DNA of 64,000 nt. Origin: Sabulicella glaciei. GTDB taxonomy: Bacteria; Pseudomonadota; Alphaproteobacteria; Acetobacterales; Acetobacteraceae. The translations under genes were made by a program, and so were the position numbers. The DNA lies in assembly GCF_026183895.1 (NCBI RefSeq), contig NZ_JAPFQI010000019.1:1-64000 (forward strand). Reading direction: 5' to 3'. Position 1 is the first letter of the stretch. The number at the start of each line of letters is the position of its first letter. Below, piece after piece: positions 37,093 through 46,580 of the stretch. The notes beneath the pieces are model-generated. The model did no database searches. It was not told the origin of the DNA and worked only from the letters and a program-made list of their open reading frames with translations.

Positions 37093-40000
37093 TCATTCGG
37101 CAGCATGGTTGAAGCGAGCCTCTATGACAGCGGCGACTCCTTCCCACCCGCGATCGAAGGTAAAGGTGCCAGCTCTCCCGTGCGGATTGCGGATTCTGAG
37201 CACGCGGGCCTGGTCGCTGCCGGCGCGCTCCACGACGTAGAGCCAGAATTGGTCGCCGCATCGGCGCGCTTGCTCCATTTGAGGTCCTGAAAGTCCGACG
37301 GGGCGGTCCGCCAGGCTACCCTTCATCGCCTTGACCTCGACCCAGCGCTCGGGCTCCCCGGCCACGTCCTTCTCGACAAGATCGAAGCCCGTATTGCCGG
37401 CCGGCGTGCGCTCGAGAACAGGCTCGAGGCGCAGAATCAGCGCAATCGCGGCCTCCTCGAGATCAAGGCGCTGGCGCTGTGTGAGACCATCCGGATCCCC
37501 CTGCTCACCGTCCGGGCGTACGCCGACATAGGAAATAAATTCGCGCGTCCCGCCGCCTCCGGAGCTGTGCTTCCGGCCGCCAGATCCACCGCTGTGACCG
37601 CCACCGGGGCGGCCACCACTGCCGGAGCTGGAGCCGCAGCCACCGGCATCGCCGGTGCCCGATCCATCGCCTTGGCGATGGCCGGTAGCTACGTCGCCGC
37701 CGCCGTCTCTCTCGTCATCATTCGTAGCTTCACCTTCGTCATCCCGAGCCTCCTCCCTCAGCCGAGAACGGAGCTGCTCAAGATCGGTAACGCCTAGGCG
37801 CTTGAGCTCATCGAGCACGTCCGGATCGATGCCTACTTCACGGGCGAGCGCTGAAATTGCCGGAGGCCTAAACTCGATTCGGGCTTCAAGCACGGCGTGC
37901 CGTGGCCAACCAAGCTCCTCGAACACAACCTCAGACGGCAGCCGCAGCACGCCGGACGCATCAGGAATCCAAGCGGTCTGGTTGAGGCGCCGTAGAAAGC
38001 CCGCATCGACCATGGTGGAACGAGTCTGGTGGTAGATCCAAGTGTACGGAATCGACAGAATGGAGACGCCGCGACGATCGACGAGCTCGGCCATCGCCTC
38101 CCACAGAAGCAGAGCGCGCTCGCGCTGTTCCTCCTCCGGCAGCCCGGGAAGCAACTCGAGTAATTCCTTCAGCCCCGCGATATCGACGTCGTTGATGGCA
38201 TTCTCAGAGGAATAGCCCTCCCAGCCCGCTGCGCGACGGGCCGCCTGCCGCTCATCCTGGCTGAGATCACAAACCGAGGTCTGGGGTCTCAGAATCCGGG
38301 TCGCACCGCAGGCTTCGAGCATTTCACGTATTTTCTCGCCGCGCAGGCACTCGTATTCGGCGTCGACGAAAAGCACGCGCTCTACCCCCTCAAAGACCTT
38401 CGTCAGGCGCGCGGTGGCGAGGTACACCTCGCCGGGCCTCGAGATGTACTTTTTTTGGGTTTTGGCGTCTCTCACGATTACAATCGTTGCCGTCCTAAGT
38501 GCGCCGACCAGCTTCTCCCGCTGGGCGTGTGAGTCGGTCTCAAACGCACGCAGAATGCGCGCAACGTCCTCAGCGTAGCTCGAGATTTTTACGGACTTTT
38601 CTCTGTATGCTGGAAGAAGATGGTGGATCACGTCATCAACCGGGTCCGGCTTTGTAAGACCGGCACTTTCTAAAAAATCCTGGGTCTGAGGTGCGACCAG
38701 TTCCGCTCGCAAAGTTGGGAAGCCGGTTTTCTCGCCGGTCGGCAGGAAGACCTGTCGGATGCCATTTTTTGTCAGCGGCACGTGCGTACCGTCCTCCAGC
38801 CGGTACAGCGCCATGTCTTTTGTACGCGACCGCATCAGGGCAGGCTGCGAGGCTAGCAGGCGATAGAAGCGTATCATCCACGCATCAGGCTGTTCCTTTA
38901 GAAAGGCGTCAGCGGTGCGTGCCAGCATCTGATCCAGGGTCAGCTCGGGGATCTTGAGTTCCTGCATGAGAAAGGAGCGAAGCTGCGGGGCACGGTCGGC
39001 AGTGATGTCCGCCGATGCCCAGACCACCATGCCCGGCTCCCCGATCAGTGCGGAAAGCTGCTTTGCTCCGAAAAGTTCGCGCACATCCTGAGCGCGCGCA
39101 AGGCGCAACTCGGCCGCGGTCGCGAAGCTGCCGGTGCTGGTCGGCAGTAGCCGCCTGGAGCGCATTGCAGCGACAACGCTGTCGTAGAGCGGCTGGAACA
39201 GCCCGCCAGCCATCTTTGAGCGATCAAGCGGAAGCGTACGTAGAGTGGCGACGCTTAGCATCCCGCTTTCCCGAAGATGCTCAAGTACCTCCACCAAGAG
39301 CTCACCGGTGCGCTGCGCGAGCTCGATGTTCCAGGGCTTGTCCGCGGGAATATTGTCCCGGCTCGGGGTTGTCTGATACGGGCCCTGCACCAGGAAGCCG
39401 GTATGCGTGGGCAGAACCGTCGGGAAAAACACGACGAGCCGCGCGTCCGAGATCGGCTGCACAGCCCGGGAGCCGTCCTCCAGCGTTTCTAAGCGAAACG
39501 CAAGCTCGGCCTGCCCGACCCGCTTTCCTTTACTCTCCACATCACGCGAGTATCGCAGATAGCTCTGGCTCGACGACTTGCTGCCGCGGCAGGTGGTCAG
39601 TTCGACCTCACACGCAAAGCCATCGCCAGTGCTCGAGCGGCGATAATTTCCCGCATCCTCACCCTCAACAGACCAGACGATTTCTTCAACGTGCTTCAGG
39701 AACAGGAGTGCCTCGGCGCCAAGTGCCCGCAGGCCCTCTGCGATCTCCTTGAACGCATCAGTGTCTTCCGCCCTCAGCGGCAGCAGGATAAGCGTCTCAT
39801 CGGGATGGCGAGTGACGGAAGCGACTGCCCGCGGAAAGACATATTCGCTTACCGAAAAGGATTCGTCCCCCGAGTGGATTTCCGGCCGCTCCGTAAAGGC
39901 ATAAACCGACTTGAACCCGATGCCGAAGCGGCCGATCGACGTGACGTCCTTGGTGCTGGCATTAATCCCGCACACCCCGCGCACGTCCGGCTCACTGAAC

Positions 40001-40236
40001 GGTGCGCCGAAGTGCGAGATGCGCAGCGCTTCGTGTGTGAGCGCGAAGGTTACCGCGCGCGAGCCATTCCAACCCGCGCGCCTGCGCAGAGCATCCTCGG
40101 TGTTCTGTAGTACTTCATAGATGAAATGGGTTCTTTTGTCGTAGCGGTCCTCTAGCAGCATCTTGCCGATGCGGCCGATCGCGCGGCCATACTCGAGCCG
40201 GTTCTCCTCCCTTAGCGCTGCATAGTCGACGCTCAT
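37093..40236 (-). CDS. Sacsin-like ATPase with C-terminal DUF3883 nuclease-like domain
   Basis: 1047 residues. The N-terminal GHKL-type ATPase, of the sacsin-like kind, has an N-box FIYEVLQNTEDAL at 38-50 and a G-box IGRFGIGFKSVYAF at 101-114. A long middle region without recognised domains follows, then a Gly/Ser/Asp linker near 820-890. The C-terminal DUF3883 (Nov) domain is restriction-endonuclease-like: GFDLVEKD near 950 and RWVEVKAMKG near 965-972 form a D...ExK pattern. The start overlaps the stop of the upstream UvrD-like gene (ATGA). Such ATPase-nuclease fusions sit in many defence islands; a DNA-damage or antiviral role is inferred from partner and context. A frame-matching defence system name is not assigned. 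Confidence 0.82.
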   Translation of the reverse strand: MSVDYAALREENRLEYGRAIGRIGKMLLEDRYDKRTHFIYEVLQNTEDALRRRAGWNGSRAVTFALTHEALRISHFGAPFSEPDVRGVCGINASTKDVTSIGRFGIGFKSVYAFTERPEIHSGDESFSVSEYVFPRAVASVTRHPDETLILLPLRAEDTDAFKEIAEGLRALGAEALLFLKHVEEIVWSVEGEDAGNYRRSSTGDGFACEVELTTCRGSKSSSQSYLRYSRDVESKGKRVGQAELAFRLETLEDGSRAVQPISDARLVVFFPTVLPTHTGFLVQGPYQTTPSRDNIPADKPWNIELAQRTGELLVEVLEHLRESGMLSVATLRTLPLDRSKMAGGLFQPLYDSVVAAMRSRRLLPTSTGSFATAAELRLARAQDVRELFGAKQLSALIGEPGMVVWASADITADRAPQLRSFLMQELKIPELTLDQMLARTADAFLKEQPDAWMIRFYRLLASQPALMRSRTKDMALYRLEDGTHVPLTKNGIRQVFLPTGEKTGFPTLRAELVAPQTQDFLESAGLTKPDPVDDVIHHLLPAYREKSVKISSYAEDVARILRAFETDSHAQREKLVGALRTATIVIVRDAKTQKKYISRPGEVYLATARLTKVFEGVERVLFVDAEYECLRGEKIREMLEACGATRILRPQTSVCDLSQDERQAARRAAGWEGYSSENAINDVDIAGLKELLELLPGLPEEEQRERALLLWEAMAELVDRRGVSILSIPYTWIYHQTRSTMVDAGFLRRLNQTAWIPDASGVLRLPSEVVFEELGWPRHAVLEARIEFRPPAISALAREVGIDPDVLDELKRLGVTDLEQLRSRLREEARDDEGEATNDDERDGGGDVATGHRQGDGSGTGDAGGCGSSSGSGGRPGGGHSGGSGGRKHSSGGGGTREFISYVGVRPDGEQGDPDGLTQRQRLDLEEAAIALILRLEPVLERTPAGNTGFDLVEKDVAGEPERWVEVKAMKGSLADRPVGLSGPQMEQARRCGDQFWLYVVERAGSDQARVLRIRNPHGRAGTFTFDRGWEGVAAVIEARFNHAAE

Positions 40237-42992
40237 TGTTGAATCCTCACTCCATCAGCAGCAGAGCACAGCCGCCCGAAATCACAGCCTGCGCAGCGGC
40301 TGGCCTCAGGTGCCGGCGCGAAGTCGTTGTCGCGCAACGCCTGCGCGGTGCGATGGATCCGCCCGGTGACGTCGTGGATGAGGTCCTCGTCGACGGTTCT
40401 TGCCTTGCGCCGTTGCTGGTCAAGTTCGTAGGTTTCGACGAAATCCGCGTCGTGGCCAGTAAGTTCGCGGTAGCCGAGCGCATAGATATGTAGTTGGGCT
40501 TCAGTCAGCGCTTCGGCTTGCGCGCGCTCGTTCGACTTTAGATCGACGATCGCCACATCGCCGCTGTCGCGGCGCCGGACGAGATCGATCCGCCCGGCTA
40601 CTGACACGCCGTTCCCGAGATTGAGTTCAATCGCTTTCTCGCTGAATTCGAGACGGGCGAACTCGCTTTGCCGGGCGGCGATGTAGGCCGCCACGGTGCG
40701 TCTCGCCGCCTCATGCATTGTTGCCCTTAGGCTGGGATAGGCATAGGGCACGCGCATATGCCTATCGACGAGTCCATCGACCCACGACATGTCTACGGTC
40801 TCCCCCGAGATGGCACGCATGTGCAGCTCGGCGAGCGCGTCATGCAGCGACTTCCCGTATCCAAGCGCCTCGTCGAGCGGCGCATTGAAGCCGTACAGCG
40901 TCCGCATCTTGAACTGATACGGACATTCGAAAAAATACCGTATGTCGGAGAACGACAGCCGGACATTGGCGATAGCAGAGCGGGGCTGGGGCACACCCCG
41001 CTCACGCCCCCTCAGATCCTGTGGTGTGCGTCGCACATGGCGGGACTCGAGAACGTCGTACCAGAAGACCGACGGTCGGACGTTGCGTCTGCTTCCGGGC
41101 GCCGGGGCGGTTGTCATGTGCAAATGCTTCTGGCTGCGCGTTACCGCCACATAGAAGAGCCGCCGCTCGTCTTCCTCAGACCCGAGGTACCGGCTGTGCC
41201 CGTTGACGCTCTGCGCAGGCACGAGATGCCAAACCGACATGCCGCCGCGCCCTGCCGGGGGGAACCGGTTCTGGACGAGCTGCGGCACAAACACGACTGG
41301 CCACTGCAGTCCCTTAGCTCGGTGAATAGTGAGGATCTGGACGGTGTCCACGGACACCAGACGCTCTTCGGTGCCGGTAGATTCGTCGTAGGCGGCCTCC
41401 GCTTGGTTGCGCAGGAACCCGGCAAAGGACTCGTATTTCTGAACTGGTCGCGAGTGGAAGTAGATCGCCTCGAAATCAGAGATGGCCTGGCTGAACTTGG
41501 CCAGATTGTAGAAGACGACCTCGCCCCTGCCACCCGGCACGGCCTCTTCGCGGATTCGCAGCCGCTCCAAAAAGCCGATGAACTGCCGCTGGATGTTGTA
41601 GACGGAGAAGCGGACCTCCTGGTCCTCTGCCTCCATACGAGTCCGGGTAACCTCGGCCTCCTGGACGGCCTGCGCAATCAGCACAGGATCGACTCCAAGA
41701 TTTGCGGTGGTCCAGGCGGCGATGACATCGACGGCATTGGCCTGACCCGCCATGAGATAGAACAGTTGGCGCGCAGCTTCGGCCTCGGGTGTGTCGAAAA
41801 GACTTCCCATACCGACCGAGACGACAGGAATGCCTTCGCGCTCGAGCGCCGCACGAATCGGTCCCGCCATGCTGGTCATGCGAATGAGCACCGCCATGTC
41901 AGACCAGGAAATCGCGCGAAAACCGTCCCCGTCCCGGACCAGGGTGCCATGGAGCGCACGGCAGGTGCGGGCGATGTACTCGGCCTCTTCGTCGGGTGAG
42001 GGGAACTGCAGCGCCACAATATCGCCCGGCTCGTAAGTCTGCCGCTCGGCTGACTCCATCGTCTTTTGCAGCCTGACCGGGTTCTTCTCGATGACGAGCC
42101 GCGCGACGTCGGTTATACCGGGACTCGAACGGAAATTGTCCTCGAGACGGATTGCGCTCGCACCGTATCGTTCCTCGAAGGTGAGGATGTTGCGGGCGTC
42201 GCTCCCGCGCCATTGGTAGATCGTCTGGTCGTCATCCCCAACCACGCGCACCGCCGCGCCCAGCGCGTGGAGGCCGGCGATCAGCCGCTCTTGAACGGGA
42301 TTCACATCCTGATACTCGTCGACGATCACCACGCGCAGCCGCTCGGCAAGCCTTTCCCGTAAGCCAGCGTCCGACGCCAGCGCCCGCGCCGCCTCCTGTA
42401 GAATGGCGGAATAATCCAAATAGCCCTTCTCATGCAGCATGGCGCAGTATGCGTCCAACCCTTCCGCAACGCTCGCCTGACGCAGCAAGCTCTCATCTAC
42501 CTCCGCTTCGCGCAGTAGACCAAGCGCGTCGACGTACACACGGGTATCGATATAGCGCCGCAGCTGCCGCCCCTGCAGCGTCGATGTCGCGGTGAGTCCT
42601 GACCGAGCTGAGCTGCGGTTTACGAAGAGTGTCTGCTGTATCTCATTTAGTACCTCATATTTGAGGAACTGCGGAACCTCCGAGCGAAGCAGTTCGAGAC
42701 AGAAACCGTGGATCGTGCCGATGTACATCTCGGCTGCACCCACTAGGTCTGACATGGCTTCGGCGCACCGCTCGAGCGTGCGTTGGCGCAGCTCTGCCGC
42801 GGCCTTCTCGGTGAAGGTGAACGCGACGATGTTGCGCGGCAGCAGCCCTGCTCCGCCGGCTGCGCTCGGCGTTAGCAGGCGCGCAATGTGCCGTGCCACG
42901 ACTTCTGTCTTACCGGAGCCGGCGCATGCGATTAGCTGGAGATCGCCGTCATCATACTCGATCGCCTGAAGCTGAGCTTCGGTAAGCGACAT
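40233..42992 (-). CDS. UvrD-like helicase with RecB-type nuclease domain
   Basis: 919 residues from ATG 42992, preceded by AAGGAGAAAC; the frame stays open to 43157 but has no such site. SF1 motifs: Walker A ACAGSGKT at 22-29, FTEKAAAELRQR, IVDEYQDVNPVQE near 230, GDDDQTIYQWRGSD, LEDNFRSSPGI, TIHRAKGLQWPVVFVP and LFYVAVTRSQKHLHM. The C-terminal PD-(D/E)XK domain has AGRIDLVRRR, AIVDLKSN and a Gln in EAQLHIYALGY, flanked by Cys in FECPYQF and CAGCDFGRLC, the four-Cys iron-sulfur arrangement of AddB/Cas4 nucleases. It unwinds and degrades DNA, and forms a two-gene operon with the ATPase-DUF3883 protein. Confidence 0.88.
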   Translation of the reverse strand: MSLTEAQLQAIEYDDGDLQLIACAGSGKTEVVARHIARLLTPSAAGGAGLLPRNIVAFTFTEKAAAELRQRTLERCAEAMSDLVGAAEMYIGTIHGFCLELLRSEVPQFLKYEVLNEIQQTLFVNRSSARSGLTATSTLQGRQLRRYIDTRVYVDALGLLREAEVDESLLRQASVAEGLDAYCAMLHEKGYLDYSAILQEAARALASDAGLRERLAERLRVVIVDEYQDVNPVQERLIAGLHALGAAVRVVGDDDQTIYQWRGSDARNILTFEERYGASAIRLEDNFRSSPGITDVARLVIEKNPVRLQKTMESAERQTYEPGDIVALQFPSPDEEAEYIARTCRALHGTLVRDGDGFRAISWSDMAVLIRMTSMAGPIRAALEREGIPVVSVGMGSLFDTPEAEAARQLFYLMAGQANAVDVIAAWTTANLGVDPVLIAQAVQEAEVTRTRMEAEDQEVRFSVYNIQRQFIGFLERLRIREEAVPGGRGEVVFYNLAKFSQAISDFEAIYFHSRPVQKYESFAGFLRNQAEAAYDESTGTEERLVSVDTVQILTIHRAKGLQWPVVFVPQLVQNRFPPAGRGGMSVWHLVPAQSVNGHSRYLGSEEDERRLFYVAVTRSQKHLHMTTAPAPGSRRNVRPSVFWYDVLESRHVRRTPQDLRGRERGVPQPRSAIANVRLSFSDIRYFFECPYQFKMRTLYGFNAPLDEALGYGKSLHDALAELHMRAISGETVDMSWVDGLVDRHMRVPYAYPSLRATMHEAARRTVAAYIAARQSEFARLEFSEKAIELNLGNGVSVAGRIDLVRRRDSGDVAIVDLKSNERAQAEALTEAQLHIYALGYRELTGHDADFVETYELDQQRRKARTVDEDLIHDVTGRIHRTAQALRDNDFAPAPEASRCAGCDFGRLCSAADGVRIQQ

Positions 42993-43572
42993 CTCTGTTT
43001 CTCCTTGCGGCAAGCATGCCAAGTCTGTCTCGAAGTGCAATCGCAATTCGCTTTGCACGGGTGGTTCGGCATAGGGGTCCATTGACGGGCCGCGGCCTGC
43101 ATTGGATCTGCCTACGCCGGAATCTCGCTTGGCGGCGAGTCCATATGGGCCCCACATCTGCTATAAGTAATCTCGCGTAAGCGCGAGGTTCGCCCGAGCT
43201 CGCGATGGACGACACCGAGACCCTAGGCCACTCGGCTGAAGTCCCCGTACTCCTATTCTTGCTTGACTCACGGCGCCTCAGCTCAGGCATTATTCAGGCT
43301 CCGGAGCGCGGCCGGGCGAGGAGGCTGGCTGGGAGGGTAGGATGGTCGAGGGCGAACGGTCGGGCGATGGCGCAGTTCACGCGTCGAGGCAGCCTCCTCG
43401 TGACCTCGCTCCTCTGTGCGACCATCGGAACACCGTCGCGTTGGCCGCGCAGGCCGCCCAGGCTGCGGCTGGTGAGGCAGAGCGGCAGCTTGAAGGGGCT
43501 AAAAGCATTGGGGCGAGTCCTCAACCTCGCCCTAGCGAGGGCGCAAGAAATGAGCCAGGAAAAGGCGAGGCG
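42993..43572. other. Intergenic region with no supported gene
   Basis: Between the helicase start and the recombinase remnant. It holds the palindrome at 43172 and open frames without start signals or motifs. Confidence 0.45.
43172..43187 (-). promoter_or_regulatory. Palindrome upstream of helicase operon
   Basis: Perfect 6-bp inverted repeat CTCGCG-TAAG-CGCGAG about 180 bases upstream of the helicase start. It could be an operator or a hairpin. No convincing promoter boxes could be fixed around it. Confidence 0.2.
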
Positions 43573-44072
43573 GCTCAAAGCCCGATCGCCATCGCCAAGG
43601 CGCTCAATGTCGAGGGCATCCCGGCGCCCCGCGGTGGCGCCTGGACCGACGGCGCGCTGCGCGTCCAGGCGCGGCTGGGCACCGGCATCCTGCGCAACGC
43701 GCTCTACGTCGGCCGACTGGTGTGGAGCCGGCGCCGCTGGCTCAAGGATCCGGTAACGGGGCAGCGCCTGGCGCGCCGCAACGAGGCCGAAACCTTCGTG
43801 ACGGAGGAGGTGCCGGAGCTGCACATCGTCGAGCAGGGTCTGTGGGACCGAGTGCAGCAGCGCCTGACCGCGGCCTAACGGCCCCGGCATACGGCTACGG
43901 GGGAGGACAGCACGCCTCCCGATCACCTCTGGCACTACGGGCGGGCGCCGACGCTGCTCAGCGGCAAGGTGGTGTGCAGGGTGTGTGGCGGCCCATTCAT
44001 CACCAGCGGCAAGGCCTCCGTGCGGCAGGGAACGTGCACAAACCGCACGCGCGTACGCCGGACCCGGCTCGA
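43573..44072 (+). pseudogene. Large serine recombinase remnant
   Basis: One frame encodes the Recombinase domain (SPIAIAKALNVEGIPAPRGG, LGTGILRNALYVGRLVWSRR, VPELHIVEQGLWDRVQQRL), is broken by TAA at 43876, and continues in the same frame with the zinc-ribbon part (LLSGKVVCRVCGGPFITSGK, RQGTCTNRTRV). The catalytic N-terminal resolvase domain is absent and the 3' end is replaced by IS3 sequence. Clearly inactive. Confidence 0.75.
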
Positions 44073-44294
44073 GGCCTGGTGGTGTGTTTCACACCGGTTC
44101 GCAGCCCGGAGAGCAATGGGGTCTGCGAGGCTTTCGTGAAGACGCTGAAGCGCGACTATGTCCGCGTGAACCCGTGCCCCGATGCGCTCACCGTGCTCGG
44201 GCAGCTACCGGCCTGGTTCACCGACTACAACACCCTTCACCCTCACAGCGGCTTGCAGATGCGCTCGCCGCGTGAGTTCATCGCCCACCAATAA
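44073..44294 (+). pseudogene. IS3-family transposase, C-terminal fragment
   Basis: About 73 residues: CFTPVRSPESNGVCEAFVKTLKRD, LPAWFTDYNTLHPHSGLQMRSPREFI. This is the end of an IS3 OrfB integrase core, including the Glu of the DDE triad in the NGVCEAF helix. No start or upstream core remains. It is joined to the recombinase remnant without a visible inverted repeat. Confidence 0.8.
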
Positions 44295-44335
44295 GCCAAC
44301 CCAGTTGGGCGTCTGGTCTGATGGGGCGCACTCTA

Positions 44336-44497
44336 CCCAACCTGTCCGCATCGAGCAGGCCTTCGCCAAGCTGAAAGCAGGCCTCCGCAAGGCAGGAGCG
44401 CGAACGCGAGACACGCTCTGGCACACCATCGACCGCCTGCTCGAACCCTTAAGTCCAGACGAGTGCAGGAACTATCTCGCCAGCTCGGATGACGATT
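44336..44497 (+). pseudogene. IS630-family transposase, C-terminal fragment
   Basis: RIEQAFAKLKAGLRKAGARTRDTLW and LLEPLSPDECRNYLASS match the end of an IS630 transposase. It is a different copy from the one to the right. The frame runs on into the left end of the adjacent IS630 element, which inserted here at a TA dinucleotide. Confidence 0.75.
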
Positions 44498-44914
44498 TAG
44501 AGCATTTTCGTCTTGCATAGATTCGGGTGATCTGATTCGACGCTGTTGATGAAGCAGCGAGGTTGGTGATGACGTCACCCTTGTCGCCCGACTTGCGCCG
44601 GCGCCTGGTTCGCGCGGTGGAGGCTGGCAGCTCGGCGCGAGAGGCGGCGCGCCGTTTCGAGGTCAGCGCCTCGGCCGCGATCAAATTGATGCAGCGGGTG
44701 CGCCAGACCGGCAGCGCCGCTCCCGCCCGGATCGGCGGCTACCGCAAGCCGCTGCTGGATGGCCACGAAGCCCTGCTGCGCGAACTCACCTCAGCCAAGC
44801 GCAGCATCACGCTGGCCGAGCTTCGGGACACGCTCCGCCAGCGCGGCATCGAGGTGGGCTCGCTGTCGACGATCTGGGCCACGCTGCGCAGGCTTGGCCT
44901 GTCACACAAAAAAA

Positions 44915-46580
44915 CTAGGCCGGCAAAGCTTGCTGATCTCGTGCGTTGACGTGGCCTGATCCCAGGGTGTGGGAGGCGTGGGATGGCGAGGCTGTCGGCA
45001 CGAGAGCGGCCGGAGCGGGAGCGGCGGCTGACCCCGGTCCGTGAGGTCTGTCCTGGTTGTGGCGGGCGGATGCGGGTGCGCTACGACAACTGCCGCAACC
45101 TGGTGACCCTGTCGGGGATGGTGCGGCTTCGGCTGCGGATCCGCCGTTGCGAGGCGCCGGACTGCCCACGCTTTCACCTTCCCTATCGGCCGGAGGCGGA
45201 AGGCGCGCTGGCGCTGCCCCAGCACGAGTTCGGCCTGGATGTGATCGCCCTGGTCGGCCTGCTGCGGCATCGCGACCACCGCAGCGTTCCCGAGATCCAC
45301 GCCGCCCTGCGAGGCCGCGGGGTGGAGATCGCCGAGCGCAGCGTCACCAACCTGCTCGACCGCTACGACGAGCTTCTGGCCAGCGCTCTGACCGGCGGGC
45401 GGCACCTGCGGCGGGTGCTGAAGGCCCAGGGCGGCGTCATTCTGGCCCTCGACGGGCTGCAGCCCGATGTCGGGCATGAGGTGCTCTGGGTGCTGCGCGA
45501 CTGCCTGTCCGGTGCGGTGCTGCTCGCGCGCAGCCTGCTGTCGAGCCGGTCGGAGGATCTCGTGCCGCTGCTCGAGGAGGCCAAGGCGGCCGTGGGCGTG
45601 CCGGTTCTGGGCGTGATCGGCGACGGGCAGACCTCGATCCGCCGCGCGGTGGCCGAGGCGCTGCCGGGGGTGCCGCACCAGCTCTGCCACTTCCACTTTC
45701 TCCGCGAGGCGGCCCACCCGGTGTTCGAGGCCGACCGGACCGCCAAGAAGGAACTCAAGAAGCGGGTCCGCGGCGTGCGGCGCATCGAGCGCTCGGTGGA
45801 AGGCGCTGAGGAGCCCGCGGCCGAGGTCGCGCGGGGCTACTGTGCGGCCGTGCGCAGCGCCATCACCGACGACGGGCGCCCGCCGCTCGCCGCCTCGGGG
45901 CTGAAGCTCAAGGCCCGGCTTGCGGCCGTGGCCGACAGCCTGGACCGGGTTGCGGAAAAAGGGGGCTCACGCCGGCGCTGACGCGGCTCCGGGTCCTGAT
46001 CGGCCGCGGCCTGGAGGGGACCGCCGCCCTGTGGCCGGACATCGAACGGACTTATGGCTGGGTTCACCGTGCTGCCCAGATCCTCGGCAACGCCGCTGGC
46101 GAGACTGCTGACCTTGTTCGTCGGCGCTTCGATGGGCTGATCGGCGCCATGACCCGCCACGGCGCCGAGGCCGGCAACTTGGTTGGCGCCGTCGAGCACT
46201 TCCTGAAGGTCACCCGCAGCTACCGGCCGGGCCTGTTCCACTGCCCCGCGGTCGCGGGGCTGCCACGCACCAACAACGATCTCGAGCAGATGTTCGGCTC
46301 CCAGCGCTACCACGAACGCCGCGCCACCGGACGCAAGACGGCCTCCCCTGCGCTGGTGCTGCGCGGCGAAGTGCGCGTGCTCGCCGCCACCGCGACGCGG
46401 CTGCATCCGCCCAGCGCGCGCGACCTCGGTCGCGTCAGCCTCCAACGCTGGCGCGACCTCCGCCAACGCCTCGAGCCGAGGCGTCTCGCCAGAACGCTAC
46501 GCACCCGCTTTCGCCGCGATCCTGCTCGATACCTGGCCGCACTCGAGCAGCAGGCATGCCAGCAAGCTTTGCCGACCTAG
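44915..46580 (+). mobile_element. Insertion sequence nested in IS630
   Basis: 1,666 bases bounded by 20-bp inverted repeats CTAGGCCGGCAAAGCTTGCT (left) and the reverse complement of AGCAAGCTTTGCCGACCTAG (right), 19 of 20 matching. Both flanks are runs of seven A; frame restoration of the IS630 gene predicts a 5-bp AAAAA duplication. The TAG stop of its transposase is the last three bases. I do not recognise the IS family. Confidence 0.85.
44983..46580 (+). CDS. Transposase of nested IS, two frames (possible -1 frameshift)
   Basis: Frame one (44983-45981) starts MARLSARERPERERRL and carries zinc-finger motifs CPGCGGRMRVRYDNC and CEAPDCPRFHLPYRP, then candidate catalytic Asp residues in ILALDGLQPDVGH and GVIGDGQTSIRR, and LCHFHFLREAA. 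At GAAAAAGGGGG (about 45955-45965) a shift to the -1 frame continues as LTPALTRLRVLIGRGLEG through GLPRTNNDLEQMFGSQRYHERRATGRK to 46580. The second frame has no start of its own near the junction, so either programmed -1 slippage makes the full protein of about 530 residues or a one-base indel broke it. Confidence 0.7.

Noticed and set aside
36854-37240. Open frame with a hydrophobic, lipobox-like stretch (LVLAVCVAACAYAY)
   Set aside because: It overlaps the 3' end of the ATPase-DUF3883 gene on the other strand, has no ribosome binding site and loses sense after 60 residues.
43205-43756. Plus-strand 183-codon frame
   Set aside because: Off-frame to the serine recombinase remnant, which explains the coding signal in the overlap.
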